NCBI GenBank assembly: GCA_903893565.1
Contig: CAITMU010000057.1
Location: 1 to 51,603 of the forward strand
DNA from: an uncultured beta proteobacterium
Lineage (GTDB): Bacteria > Pseudomonadota > Gammaproteobacteria > Burkholderiales > SG8-41
Direction: 5' to 3'
DNA length: 51,603 nt
The notes below the pieces were generated by a model, which was not told the DNA's origin, made no database searches, and saw nothing but the letters and a program-made list of their open reading frames with translations. A program made the translations under genes and the position numbers. Below, piece by piece: positions 17,742-27,580 of this stretch (positions are counted from its first letter, which is position 1; every line of letters starts with the position of its first letter).

Positions 17742-18665
17742 ATGAATAAAATAAATGAATCCTTTTCTATTAAAAATCCGGGGCGCTATAGTCACATCAA
17801 AGTCACTTCCACTTCCAGTTCGATAGGGGCTAGGGTTGAGTGCGGTGACTTAAGACTTGCGAGCCCAGAAACTTTTAAAGAGATTCGCAAGGCTTGGTTA
17901 GATCACCTAGTGTTGGTATTCCCACAACAAACGCTAAGCGATGATGAGTTACTAAGCCTTGGAACCCAGTTTGGGGTATTGGATGATGTGTTTCGGCCGC
18001 AGCCTATCGGGCAACCGGCACAGGTGCTTCATAAAAAGGCATTAACAGTGGTCTCTAATGTGATTGAAGATGGAAAACCTCTCGGAGCATTAAGTAACGT
18101 TGATCTTGTTTGGCATACGGATATGTCCTATATTGAAACGCCTCCGGATGCGAGTATTTTGTACGCTGTTGAGGTTACCGCTGAAGGTGGGGAGACAGGA
18201 TTTTGTAATATGTATCAAGCACTCGAAACTCTTCCTAGTGATTTGCGTCGTCAAATTAAAAGTCTATCCATTAAGCATGATGCAACGCATAACAGCGGTG
18301 GTTTCTTACGGAATGGTTTTAGTCAACCCACAGACCCTCGGGATTCACCCGGTCCATGGCATCCTGCGATAAGAACCCATCCAGAAACGGGCCTAGACGC
18401 GCTATTTCTGGGACGTAGACCTTATTCTTATATTCAAGGCTTGTCGGTTTCTGAATCTGAGGATTTATTGAATCAGTTATGGCAACACGCCGCTAATCCG
18501 CAATTCGCCTGTTATCATAAATGGAGTGTTGGCGATGTGGTGATATGGGATAACCGCTGCACGATGCACCGTCGGAACGCTTTTGACAATAATTCGCGTC
18601 GGATTATGCAAAGAACGCAGATAAAAGGCACACGACCTTTTTTCAAGGAAAAGTTTTCTTTATAA
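17742..18665 (+). CDS. TauD/TfdA family Fe(II)/2-oxoglutarate dioxygenase
   Basis: This 307-residue cytoplasmic dioxygenase hydroxylates, and often thereby cleaves, an organic acid such as a sulfonate, phenoxyacetate or carnitine-like compound, using Fe(II), O2 and 2-oxoglutarate. The facial triad is visible: His125 and Asp127 in V-W-H-T-D-M-S-Y and distal His276 in R-C-T-M-H-R-R-N. Arg287 or Arg291, in the segment after the distal His, is the likely 2-oxoglutarate contact. Length is usual for the family. Substrate is not predictable; context (Bug receptor, then an AtuA/HyuAB cluster) points to a carboxylated compound. Confidence 0.88.
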   Translation: MNKINESFSIKNPGRYSHIKVTSTSSSIGARVECGDLRLASPETFKEIRKAWLDHLVLVFPQQTLSDDELLSLGTQFGVLDDVFRPQPIGQPAQVLHKKALTVVSNVIEDGKPLGALSNVDLVWHTDMSYIETPPDASILYAVEVTAEGGETGFCNMYQALETLPSDLRRQIKSLSIKHDATHNSGGFLRNGFSQPTDPRDSPGPWHPAIRTHPETGLDALFLGRRPYSYIQGLSVSESEDLLNQLWQHAANPQFACYHKWSVGDVVIWDNRCTMHRRNAFDNNSRRIMQRTQIKGTRPFFKEKFSL

Positions 18666-18754
18666 GTTACGAGGCTTGATTTCTCCCCCTTTTCAAGTTT
18701 TGAGATGGGGTGTGTCAAAAGCGGAAGTAATTCAAAACAATGAAAGATTAAATT

Positions 18755-20119
18755 ATGATTAATGAATGCCGTATGCTCTCGGTGAGTAGTATTTTAGGGT
18801 ATGGTTTTCCGGAAGCTTCTTTGAAAAGAGGAGTCGATTTAAAACCTCATTTTATTGGCGTTGATGGAGGGAGTACGGATCCAGGCGCTTATTATCTTGG
18901 CTCTGGGGAGTGTTTAAATTCCCTGAAGGCGATGAAACGCGATTTGCGTTTGATGCTGTTAGCGGGCGTGCCAAGAAAAATTCCGGTGGTGATTGGTTCT
19001 ACCGGTGGAGCTGGTACGGAAAGCCAGCTTCAAGTGGTAGCGGGCTTAGCCCGTGAGATCGCCCGGGAAGAGGGTTTAAATTTTCGTTTGGCACTCATCC
19101 ACGCCGAACAGGAAAAAGAAGATGTCCAGCAATGGCTTAAACAGGGCCGTATTAGTGCGCTTCGGAATGTCCCCGAGTTGACAGAAGCAACGGTGAGTCG
19201 ATCCACTCGTATTGTGGGTATGATGGGGGCAGAACCTTTTATGAAAGCGTTAAGTCAGGGCGCTGATGTAGTGCTTGCTGCCCGTGCCAGTGATGCGGCT
19301 TCGTGGGCGGGATGTGCCATGAGCCGTGGTATAGCGCCAGCACCGTCGTGGTATTCGGGAAAAATGCTTGAGTGCGGAACAGCCTCTGCTACCCCCAAAG
19401 GACATGATTGCCTCATGGCGACGGTGAGAGATGATCATCTGGACGTAGAGCCCACTAATCCGGAACGCCGCTGTACGCCATTATCCGTAGCTACCCACAG
19501 TTTGCATGAAAATGCGAGTCCCACATTACACGAAGAGCCAGGGGGATTGCTTGATGCCACCCATTGTCAATTTACGCCATTAACCGATCGAGCAGTGCGA
19601 ATTAGTGGCATGACATGGAAAACCCGTGACTATGATATTAAATTAGAAGGTGCGGAGTGCATCGGATTTCGTGCGATAACAATCTGTGGCACAAGAGATC
19701 CGATTTTGATTAGTCAAATTGACTCTTATCTTCAAACGGTGAGAGAAGATGTGGCGATGCGGGCAACCGGATTTGGGGTTTCACCTGAAAAATATCAACT
19801 GGTTTTTCATGTCTATGGAAAAGATGGTGTCATGGGTGCGGCTGAGCCAGTCAAGCAAATTAGTTCCCATGAATTGGGAATTGTGGTCGAAGTCTTATCC
19901 GAGACGGAAGAGGATGCGCGGGCAGTATTATCCATCGCTCGGGTAGTGATTCCGAAGGTGGATTTTGTGGGTCGACTTTGTAAGAGCGGAAATATGGCTT
20001 TCCCTTTCTCTCCTTCCGACATTTCTGTAGGCTTAACTTTTAAGTTTTCCGTATTTCATGTGGTGAAGCCCGATTCGCCCTATTCTATGTTTCCGATTAC
20101 TTATGAGCAGGTGAGCTAA
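18755..20119 (+). CDS. AtuA-like family protein (acyclic terpene utilisation family)
   Basis: This 454-residue protein matches the AtuA-like (DUF1446) family. The hallmarks are near the N-terminus: FIGVDGGSTDPGAYYLGSG (about 32-50), then VVIGSTGGAGTE (about 76-87). The family is named from citronellol/geraniol degradation in Pseudomonas, but its reaction is not established and most members, like this one, sit next to a DUF4387 protein and hydantoinase-like subunits and not with terpene genes. The next gene starts 2 bp after its stop. Confidence 0.82.
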   Translation: MINECRMLSVSSILGYGFPEASLKRGVDLKPHFIGVDGGSTDPGAYYLGSGECLNSLKAMKRDLRLMLLAGVPRKIPVVIGSTGGAGTESQLQVVAGLAREIAREEGLNFRLALIHAEQEKEDVQQWLKQGRISALRNVPELTEATVSRSTRIVGMMGAEPFMKALSQGADVVLAARASDAASWAGCAMSRGIAPAPSWYSGKMLECGTASATPKGHDCLMATVRDDHLDVEPTNPERRCTPLSVATHSLHENASPTLHEEPGGLLDATHCQFTPLTDRAVRISGMTWKTRDYDIKLEGAECIGFRAITICGTRDPILISQIDSYLQTVREDVAMRATGFGVSPEKYQLVFHVYGKDGVMGAAEPVKQISSHELGIVVEVLSETEEDARAVLSIARVVIPKVDFVGRLCKSGNMAFPFSPSDISVGLTFKFSVFHVVKPDSPYSMFPITYEQVS

Positions 20120-20121
20120 TT

Positions 20122-20433
20122 ATGCCTAAGATATCCGAGTTGGCGAAGGTTTGTAAAAGTAAAAACGCGGGTCCTTTTGAAGTCACGATCGATGTGATGT
20201 TTGAGACGAAAGAGATTTTCGATAAGGTGGAGCAGACTGGAGTGCTGTGTGCCGCGTTGTTTTCTAAACTGTATAACGTACCTGAAAAAGCCGTTTTATT
20301 TACCATCTATCCTGCAGCCCTGGCTTTCAAAGGCACGATTCCGCGATGCACTTCTTCGGGAGATATCGGAGATACGGATGTCTATGGTGCCCAGCAGCAT
20401 GCTCCTTTGCTGGATGTGGAGATTCCGATTTAG
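20122..20433 (+). CDS. DUF4387 family protein
   Basis: This 103-residue protein has the family pattern: LAKVCKSKNAGPFEVTIDVMF at the N-terminus, a D-V-Y-G-A-Q-Q-H-A-P-L segment at the C-terminus. Members are nearly always encoded directly after an AtuA-like gene and probably form a complex with it. Spacing of 2 bp supports obligate co-translation. No catalytic role is known to me. Confidence 0.8.
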   Translation: MPKISELAKVCKSKNAGPFEVTIDVMFETKEIFDKVEQTGVLCAALFSKLYNVPEKAVLFTIYPAALAFKGTIPRCTSSGDIGDTDVYGAQQHAPLLDVEIPI

Positions 20434-20452
20434 TTGGGGATAGGTGTAAATA

Positions 20453-22570
20453 ATGGAAAATAAACGTTTAACTAGACATCGTAAAATGTATTCGATTGGT
20501 GTGGATATTGGAGGCACTTTCACTGATATTGCCCTTATCTCGACTGAAAAAAAACAGGTTTTTGTTGGCAAAGTCCTGACTGACTACCAGGATTTAGCCC
20601 GGGGTGTGATGACCGGCATTCGAAGTGTCTTAGAGCAAAATGGGATTGAGGCTGCCAGTATTGGCCGTGTGGTTCATGGCACTACCTTAGTGACCAATTG
20701 TTTAATTGAAAGGCGAGGCGCTAAAACCGCTTTGATTGTGACCCAAGGCTTTGGGGATGTGCTCGCGCTGGGTCGAGAGAGTCGTTACGATATTTATGAT
20801 GTAGATATTGAGTTGCCTCAGCCGCTCGTGGATCGTAACGCTATTTTTGAAGTCGTAGAGCGAATGGATTACAAGGGCGAGGTTATTTTGCCGCTTGATA
20901 CGAAAAGCCTTCAAAGAGCCATTGCGCAAATAAAAAAACTCAAAATTGATAGTGTGGCGATCTGTCTTTTACATGCTTACGCCAATAGTCATCACGAAAA
21001 AATTATTGCCGATGCGGTGATTAAAGCCTTGCCGGGAATTTCGCTCTCTTTGTCCTCCCAGGTGATGCCAGATATTCGAGAATACGAAAGAATGAGCACG
21101 ACCTGTGCTAATGCTTACGTACAACCGATTGTGAAAGGGTATCTCGATCGATTAGGTGAAGCCCTGCAAGACTTAGGGGTTCATGGAGAACTTTGTATCA
21201 TGAGTTCTGATGGCGCGGTGCTCGATGTGGCGACGGCTTGCCAGTTTCCGGTGCGCTTAACAGAGTCGGGCCCTGCCGGGGGGGCGATTGCAGCAGCGCA
21301 CCTTGGATTGGCTTCCCAGGAATCCCATTTGATTGCTTATGATATGGGAGGAACTACTGCAAAAATTTGTATTATCGAAAATGGTGAACCGCTTAAAAGC
21401 CATCAATTCGAGTTTGGCCGTGTGTATCGCTTTGCCAAAGGCAGTGGTTTGCCTTTGCAGATCCCGGTCATCGAGATGATTGAGATTGGAGCTGGAGGTG
21501 GTAGCATTGCGGGTTTGAATGAAATCGGGATGTTGCAAATCGGCCCTCAAAGTGCCAATGCTTCACCTGGACCGGCTTGTTATGGATTAGGGGGGGTAAA
21601 GCCAACCGTGACCGATGCCGATTTGGTGTTAGGGTATTTGTCCAGTGACAGTTTTTTGGGTGGGGATATGCACCTTCATCTGGAAAAAGCCCGTCAGGCC
21701 ATTCATCATGCCGTTGCAAAACCGTTAGGTTTAAGTGTAGAGGAGGCGGCCTACGCCATACATCGAGTGGTGAATGCCAATATGGCGAGGGCCGCCAAAG
21801 TGCATTGCCTTGAGCACGGTAAGGATGCTCGTCGGATGACCTTATTTGCCTATGGTGGAGCAGGGCCCGTGCATGGTTTTGGGGTTGCACAGATTCTTGG
21901 TGTATCCCAGATTCTCTACCCTTGCCGTGCGGGGGTGATGTCTGCGCTGGGATTTTTGGTGGCGCAGCCCTCCTTTGAGATTCTTCGGGGGCGGATGGAG
22001 AATTTACTTGAAATCAATTTAGCACGTCTGAATGCTCTTTTACGGGAAATGGAGCAAGAGGCAACGTTAGTGGTGCGAAAAAGTGTTGGACAACGCCCCC
22101 GTCTTCAAGTGCATCGTGAAGTGGCTATTCGTTACGAAGGACAAAGCTACGAGCTTTATATCCCAGTGGCAACGGGTGTCGTTAAAGACAAAACGCTCCA
22201 ATCGATTGCTAAAGACTTTTCTTTGGCTTATTCGAAACGCTATCAGGCGCTGGCTGAGCACGATCGGCTGGAATCGGTGCGTTGGCGAGTTCGGGTAAGT
22301 GGGGTCGAAAGCATGGAAAATTTTAGTTTCGCCATGAAACGAGAAAAAAGGCTCTTAAAGGTCAAGGAGCGTCGCTTGATTTACGTGCCTGAAAAAAAAC
22401 GCTATGTGCGTTGCCCTGTATACGACCGTTACCGTTTGCCTTACTCTGCGCTTATCAAAGGTCCTGCATTAATTGAAGAGCGTGAGTCCACAGTCTATTT
22501 GGGGTCCTATTCAAGGGCTCATTTGACGTCAAATGGGGATTTGAAGGTCATCGTAGAAAAGAAAAATTAA
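20453..22570 (+). CDS. Hydantoinase/oxoprolinase subunit A-like (HyuA)
   Basis: This 705-residue protein is of the ATP-dependent HyuA family (N-methylhydantoinase, 5-oxoprolinase, acetone carboxylase subunits). The actin/HSP70-like ATPase motifs are clear: GVDIGGTFTD at about 16-25 and YDMGGTTAKICII near 298. In the family, subunit A phosphorylates or activates a carbonyl or lactam so that subunit B can complete the hydrolysis or carboxylation. It starts 19 bp after DUF4387 and is followed by HyuB after 11 bp. AGGTG precedes the ATG. Whether this pair opens a lactam or carboxylates a ketone is not decidable here. Confidence 0.88.
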   Translation: MENKRLTRHRKMYSIGVDIGGTFTDIALISTEKKQVFVGKVLTDYQDLARGVMTGIRSVLEQNGIEAASIGRVVHGTTLVTNCLIERRGAKTALIVTQGFGDVLALGRESRYDIYDVDIELPQPLVDRNAIFEVVERMDYKGEVILPLDTKSLQRAIAQIKKLKIDSVAICLLHAYANSHHEKIIADAVIKALPGISLSLSSQVMPDIREYERMSTTCANAYVQPIVKGYLDRLGEALQDLGVHGELCIMSSDGAVLDVATACQFPVRLTESGPAGGAIAAAHLGLASQESHLIAYDMGGTTAKICIIENGEPLKSHQFEFGRVYRFAKGSGLPLQIPVIEMIEIGAGGGSIAGLNEIGMLQIGPQSANASPGPACYGLGGVKPTVTDADLVLGYLSSDSFLGGDMHLHLEKARQAIHHAVAKPLGLSVEEAAYAIHRVVNANMARAAKVHCLEHGKDARRMTLFAYGGAGPVHGFGVAQILGVSQILYPCRAGVMSALGFLVAQPSFEILRGRMENLLEINLARLNALLREMEQEATLVVRKSVGQRPRLQVHREVAIRYEGQSYELYIPVATGVVKDKTLQSIAKDFSLAYSKRYQALAEHDRLESVRWRVRVSGVESMENFSFAMKREKRLLKVKERRLIYVPEKKRYVRCPVYDRYRLPYSALIKGPALIEERESTVYLGSYSRAHLTSNGDLKVIVEKKN

Positions 22571-22581
22571 CGGAAACGGGA

Positions 22582-24174
22582 TTGAGTCAATTTATGCTTA
22601 AACAGTCGGTTAAGAATAAAAAACTGACACCACACTTTGGTGCTGTAGATTTAGAAGTGCTGTGGAGTCAGTTGGTGACGGTAGTCGATGAAGCCGCCTA
22701 CGCCATTTTACGAACTTCGATGTCTAAAATTGTGGTCGAAGCCAGAGATTTTGGGGCTTTATTGCTGGACCCTGAAGGCCAGTTACTGATTAGCGATGCA
22801 GGGGTTGCTTCTAAGATCGGTACTAATTCGGTCGCAGTTAAAGCCTTATTAAAACATTTCCCTGTTAAAACGCTTCGCCCTGGCGATATGTTGATCACTA
22901 ATAATCCATGGTGGATCATGGGGCACTTGAACGATGTGGCGATTGTCGCCCCCTTGTTTCATAAAAATCGGTTGGTGGGATTTGCTGAGTGTATGGCCCA
23001 CATGTCTGATATCGGTGGTTGTTTATCTGCTTCTCCTCGGGAAGTTTATGAAGAGGGGTTGATTATTCCCCCCACTAAAATCATGGAGCAGGGCGTTGAG
23101 AATGCAACTTTTTTCAATCTACTAAAAGCCAATGTTCGTGTGCCGTTGCAAATATCCAGCGATCTTCGTGGATTGATTTCAGGTTGTCGTGTCATGCAAG
23201 CAGAGTTAAGTCGTTTTCTGACTGAATCGCGTTTATCAGACCTTGGTGCATTAGGTCAGGCGATTATCGAGCACTCTAAAAAAACGATGCAAAAGGCGAT
23301 TCGCCGATCGATCCCGACCGGCACTTATACCGGGCATACCGTGATTCAGGCGGGTGCTAACCCCCTAGAGATCAAGGTGAGTATCCGCAGTCGAAATGGA
23401 CGTATTGCGATGGATTTTAGTGGTAGTAGTGCGCAACAGGAGGTGGGCGTTAACTGTACCTTGGTATATACCCACGTTTGGTGTGCCTACATTATCAAGT
23501 GTTTGCTGTGTCCTGATTTACCCAATAATGCAGGCACCTTTGAGCCCATTGAAGTCAGCGCGCCAGAGGGGTGTTTCTTAAATCCGCGTTTTCCGGCCCC
23601 AGTTCGCCTAAAGTCGAGTAGTGGTCATTTTGTTCCAGATGCCATTATTGAAGCATTACAAGGGGTTTTGAAGCAGCGCCTCATTGCAGAGTCAGGTAAT
23701 AAGTTTGCGATTCTTTTTTCTGGTAGGCACGAAAGCGGTCATGCTTTTTCTGACTCCATGTTTATCATGGGAGGCATGGGAGCTCGATCCAACAAAGCCG
23801 GTTTACATTGCTCAAGTTTTCCAGCCAATTCCTCAAATTTGCCTATTGAGATTCTTGAATCGACCATTCCTGTTAGGGTGCATCATAAAAAAATCCGTAC
23901 CAATTCGGGTGGAGCCGGAAAACATTATGGTGGATGTGGTCAGGATTATCAGTTTGAATCGTTGTCAGACAATCCGATGATTGTTCGGGCCTCGCATGGC
24001 AAGCTTGCAGTAGCCCCCCTAGGATTGTTGGGAGGGGAGGACGGGGCGATAGGGGCTATTTTGTTAAACGATCAGCCCATTGCCGATAAGACACCAGTGA
24101 GAATGAAAAAAGCCGACGTGATGCGATTGTTAACCCCTGGCTCCGGCGGGATGGGGCGCCCCAATAAACGCTAA
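22582..24174 (+). CDS. Hydantoinase/oxoprolinase subunit B-like (HyuB)
   Basis: This 530-residue HyuB-family partner has VDPGDMLITNNPWW-like sequence near 105-118 (P-G-D-M-L-I-T-N-N-P-W), H-L-N-D-V-A-I-V-A-P after it, and FSGSSAQQEVGVN in the middle (about 277-289), all family landmarks. I use TTG 22582, 5 bases after GGAAA; an ATG at 22594 is an alternative start. With the preceding subunit it should form the catalytic complex. Bug receptor 7 lies 35 bp downstream. Confidence 0.87.
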   Translation: MSQFMLKQSVKNKKLTPHFGAVDLEVLWSQLVTVVDEAAYAILRTSMSKIVVEARDFGALLLDPEGQLLISDAGVASKIGTNSVAVKALLKHFPVKTLRPGDMLITNNPWWIMGHLNDVAIVAPLFHKNRLVGFAECMAHMSDIGGCLSASPREVYEEGLIIPPTKIMEQGVENATFFNLLKANVRVPLQISSDLRGLISGCRVMQAELSRFLTESRLSDLGALGQAIIEHSKKTMQKAIRRSIPTGTYTGHTVIQAGANPLEIKVSIRSRNGRIAMDFSGSSAQQEVGVNCTLVYTHVWCAYIIKCLLCPDLPNNAGTFEPIEVSAPEGCFLNPRFPAPVRLKSSSGHFVPDAIIEALQGVLKQRLIAESGNKFAILFSGRHESGHAFSDSMFIMGGMGARSNKAGLHCSSFPANSSNLPIEILESTIPVRVHHKKIRTNSGGAGKHYGGCGQDYQFESLSDNPMIVRASHGKLAVAPLGLLGGEDGAIGAILLNDQPIADKTPVRMKKADVMRLLTPGSGGMGRPNKR

Positions 24175-24209
24175 TTAACTACAATTGATGACTTATTATT
24201 GAATCAATC

Positions 24210-25169
24210 ATGAAACTTTATTTTTTTTACTTTCAATTTTTTTGGTTAGGTATGAGCTTTGTGCCATCGTTCGCTCAGATCTATCCCCATAAACCGATTC
24301 GCATGATTATCCCAGCGGCCGCAGGCGGTGGGGTAGACACGATCGGTCGATTCATCGGTGTCAAGTTAAGTGAATCTTTTCAGCAAGCGGTCATACCAGA
24401 CAATAGACCTGGTGCTGGCACGATGATTGGTTCGGAATTAACCGCTAAGGCGGCCCCAGATGGGTATACTTTTTTGATGGTGACCAATAGCCATGCGATT
24501 AATGCGAGTTCACAAAAAAACTTTAAATTTGACCCCGTTAAGGATTTTTTGCCGGTTTCACTGGTGGTAATTTCTCCTTTTGTTTTAGTCGTGCATCCTT
24601 CTGTGACAGCTAAAAACGTGACTGAATTGATTGAATTGGCTCGGCAACGTCCTGGGGAATTGCATTTTGCTTCGGCAGGCAATATATCCGCTACACACTT
24701 AGCTGGTGAGTTATTTAAACACTTAGCGGGAATTAAATTGGTGCACGTGCCTTACAAAGGGGGCTCACCTGCGGTGGCTGATTTACTAGGTGGACATGTT
24801 CAAATACTTTTTGATAATTTAATTTCAGTGTTGCCATTGACTAAATCCGGCCGTCTTAAAGCTTTGGGGGTGACCAGTAGTCAGCGCTTAAATGCGTTGC
24901 CAGAGATGCCCACCATTGCCGAGAGTGGTCTTCCGGGCTATGAATCAGGTTCTTGGTATGGAGTATTATTGCCGGCATTAACACCCCGATCAGTGGTCAA
25001 TACGCTGCACCGTGAAGTGGTCAAGGCGATCAATGTGCCTGAATTTCGTAGCAAAATGAACATGGCGGGCACCGAGATCGTCGGTAACACCCCTGAGCAA
25101 TTTGAACGATTTTTTAAACAAGATATTGAAAAGTGGGGGCAATTGATCCCAATATTAAAACTGCAATAG
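24210..25169 (+). CDS. Bug/TctC-type periplasmic receptor 7
   Basis: This 319-residue Bug receptor has a signal peptide cut near SFA|Q and loops IPAAAGGGVDTIGR (Val in place of Thr/Ala) and ASAGNISATHLAGELF (Ile-Ser in place of Gly-Gly). It closes the AtuA-DUF4387-HyuA-HyuB unit and is the likely importer component for that unit's substrate, a lactam or related acid (inference). No strong ribosome binding site before the ATG. Confidence 0.89.
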   Translation: MKLYFFYFQFFWLGMSFVPSFAQIYPHKPIRMIIPAAAGGGVDTIGRFIGVKLSESFQQAVIPDNRPGAGTMIGSELTAKAAPDGYTFLMVTNSHAINASSQKNFKFDPVKDFLPVSLVVISPFVLVVHPSVTAKNVTELIELARQRPGELHFASAGNISATHLAGELFKHLAGIKLVHVPYKGGSPAVADLLGGHVQILFDNLISVLPLTKSGRLKALGVTSSQRLNALPEMPTIAESGLPGYESGSWYGVLLPALTPRSVVNTLHREVVKAINVPEFRSKMNMAGTEIVGNTPEQFERFFKQDIEKWGQLIPILKLQ

Positions 25170-25232
25170 TTCAATGTCGATGTCAGTCCGATCTCGCTTC
25201 GATTTTTGATCAACAAGAAACGTTAGGCTTAT

Positions 25233-26591
25233 ATGGAATATGGTCTGCAATTAGCCTCTTTTGTTCATGAGGTTCAATGGAGGAATTTAGAGGACCCATT
25301 AAAAACCAAAGTGATTGATCATGTGATCGATACGGTGGGTGTGATGTTCTCAGGTATTACGATGCAAGCGTGTGCGGATGCGAGGCAGGCTGCAGCCCTA
25401 TGGGGAGAGTCCAATGAAGCGACGGTGGTGGGTACGACATTGCGTTTGCCGGCACCTAACGCAGCTTTTGTTAATGCATTGCATGGCAGGATTCACACCT
25501 TTGATGATACCTATGAGCCGGGCACGATGCACTCTGGGAGTCCTGTGGTGTCTGCTGCCTTGGCCTTGGCCGAAAGGCAAAACACGGATGGGCTCACTTT
25601 TTTAAACGCGGTGATTGCGGGTTACGAGTTGGCTGCTCGAGTTGCTGCTGCAGTGAGTCCCGGGCATTATGCCAGTGGTTTTCATAATACAGGGACTTGT
25701 ACGGTTTTTGGTGCGGCTGCGGCTGCGAGCCGAATACTGGGATTAGCTCCTACTGAGATTGCTGAAGCCTTGGGTTTAGCAGGTACTACGGCGGCCGGTT
25801 TACGCCAACATCAAATCGATGGTTCCATGTTGGACTCGGCTTTTCATGGCGCGCGAGCGGCACAATCGGGGGTGATGTGTGCGCAGCTGCGGCAACAGGG
25901 GGTTAAGGGGCCTAAAGCCATTCTTGAGGGTCCATTGGGGTTTTGTGCGGTGATGGCCCCAGTTCATGATTTAACGCGATTGAATCGGGGCTTGGGAGAG
26001 GTGTTTGAATTTGAAAAAATGACCATCAAACTCTACCCCACCTGTCGATTTGCTCATGGACCGATTGAGGCGGCTTTGAGCTTAAAGCGAAAATATCAGA
26101 TTAATTCTGAAGAGATTGCTAACGTGAACCTATCGACCTTTCGTCAATCGATGGAAGTGTCTGATCGACCTGAGTTACGCTCCTCTTTCGATGCGGTGGT
26201 GAGCCATCAGTATGCCGTGGCCAATGCCCTCGTTAACGGTAAGGTTGAGTTAAATGACATTGTTCGTTATGAGAGCGCTGCTCCTCATATAATCGCATTG
26301 ATGAAAAAAGTCAGTGTCACGCATGATAAAGAACTAGAAAAAGATTTTCCTCGATGCTGGCCTCACTACTTAAAGATATCGATGAAAAATGGACAGACCT
26401 ATGATTTTCTAAGTCAATATCCTCCGGGCCGAGAGCAACCGATTAGCAGTGCTCAAGTGGATGAAAAATTTTTACATCAAAGTATCCCCTTTTTAGGCCA
26501 AGAAAAAGCGAATAAGGCTTTGTCTTTATTAAGGCAAGTGGACCAGTTAAAACATATGACTCCATTGACTCAGTGCTTAGCATGCAATTGA
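25233..26591 (+). CDS. MmgE/PrpD family protein 2
   Basis: This 452-residue MmgE/PrpD protein has GRIHTFDDTYEPGTMHSGSP at about 85-104, a variant of the usual H-A-L-D-F-D-D...H-P-S region with Thr in place of Leu-Asp, and IKLYPTCRFAH at about 266-276. The variant active-site strip suggests a substrate different from that of copies 1 and 3. It overlaps the start of the next Bug gene, so the two are coupled in translation. Confidence 0.86.
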   Translation: MEYGLQLASFVHEVQWRNLEDPLKTKVIDHVIDTVGVMFSGITMQACADARQAAALWGESNEATVVGTTLRLPAPNAAFVNALHGRIHTFDDTYEPGTMHSGSPVVSAALALAERQNTDGLTFLNAVIAGYELAARVAAAVSPGHYASGFHNTGTCTVFGAAAAASRILGLAPTEIAEALGLAGTTAAGLRQHQIDGSMLDSAFHGARAAQSGVMCAQLRQQGVKGPKAILEGPLGFCAVMAPVHDLTRLNRGLGEVFEFEKMTIKLYPTCRFAHGPIEAALSLKRKYQINSEEIANVNLSTFRQSMEVSDRPELRSSFDAVVSHQYAVANALVNGKVELNDIVRYESAAPHIIALMKKVSVTHDKELEKDFPRCWPHYLKISMKNGQTYDFLSQYPPGREQPISSAQVDEKFLHQSIPFLGQEKANKALSLLRQVDQLKHMTPLTQCLACN

Positions 26592-27577
26592 ATATTTTTA
26601 AGAAGTTCATTTTGAGAACAAGCCTTGGATGTTGTTGGGCGCTCGTGTCTCTTTGTGCGTTGGCCCAGTCGCAGGGTTATCCTTCAAAATCACTTCGCTT
26701 AGTGATGCCTTATCCGGCGGGTGGCTCAACGGATATTATCGGCCGCTTAGTGGCTGAGCGTTTAGGCAGTAGTCTCGGTCAGTTAGTGATTGTGGATAAT
26801 CGAGCTGGGGCGAGCGCTCAAATTGGAACGGATATTGCCTTAAAAGCGCCTGCCGATGGATATACTTTGTTAATGGCTAGTAGCACCAATGCCATTAATC
26901 AAGCCTTAAAGCCTCAGACACGGCCTGATTTTTTAGAGCAAATACAAGCGCTCGCCTTGATTGGTAAAGCCGGGCAGATCCTTGTTGCCCATCCGTCCTT
27001 GCCAGTGCGGTCTATTCAATCTTTTATTCAGTTGGCTCGTTCTCATGACGGGCAGTTGTCTTACTCTTCTTCTGGTACGGGTAGTTCGGGGCATTTAGCG
27101 ATGGAGGCGTTTGCGGCTGTCGCAGGTTTTCATGTGCTACATGTGCCTTATAAAGGAAATGCGCCAGCACTTCAGGATTTATTGGGAGGGCAGGTGGTTT
27201 GCGGATTTTCGAATGTTGTGTCTGTCATTCCGCATATTAAACAAGCTCGCTTACGTGCGCTGGCGGTTTCGAGTGCGCGGCGCATTTCACTGGTCTCACA
27301 GGTGCCAGCGCTGTCTGAATTAGGGTTTATTGATTTTGATATTTCAGCTTGGTTTGGGATTGTGATGCGCTTAGGTGTGCCTTCCCCAGTGATGGCAAGG
27401 TTAGCGGGGGAAATGGAAAAAATATTAAAAAACCCGATGACCAACGAAAAGTTAATTGGACTCGGAATTAATCCCTCGGATATTGAGAATTCTAATGAAT
27501 TTTCAGAATTTTTAATCAAAGACGTAAAGCGTTGGGATCAATTGATAAGAAAAATTCACCTCAATGAGTCTCGTTAA
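26582..27577 (+). CDS. Bug/TctC-type periplasmic receptor 8
   Basis: This 331-residue Bug receptor overlaps the end of MmgE/PrpD 2 by 10 bases. I prefer ATG 26582 over the in-frame GTG at 26573. The signal peptide cleaves near ALA|Q. Loops are MPYPAGGSTDIIGR and SSSGTGSSGHLAMEAF, close to the family norm. Its stop lies 3 bp from the convergent CoA-ligase gene, so there is no room for a separate terminator. Confidence 0.88.
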   Translation: MQLNIFKKFILRTSLGCCWALVSLCALAQSQGYPSKSLRLVMPYPAGGSTDIIGRLVAERLGSSLGQLVIVDNRAGASAQIGTDIALKAPADGYTLLMASSTNAINQALKPQTRPDFLEQIQALALIGKAGQILVAHPSLPVRSIQSFIQLARSHDGQLSYSSSGTGSSGHLAMEAFAAVAGFHVLHVPYKGNAPALQDLLGGQVVCGFSNVVSVIPHIKQARLRALAVSSARRISLVSQVPALSELGFIDFDISAWFGIVMRLGVPSPVMARLAGEMEKILKNPMTNEKLIGLGINPSDIENSNEFSEFLIKDVKRWDQLIRKIHLNESR

Positions 27578-27580
27578 AGT

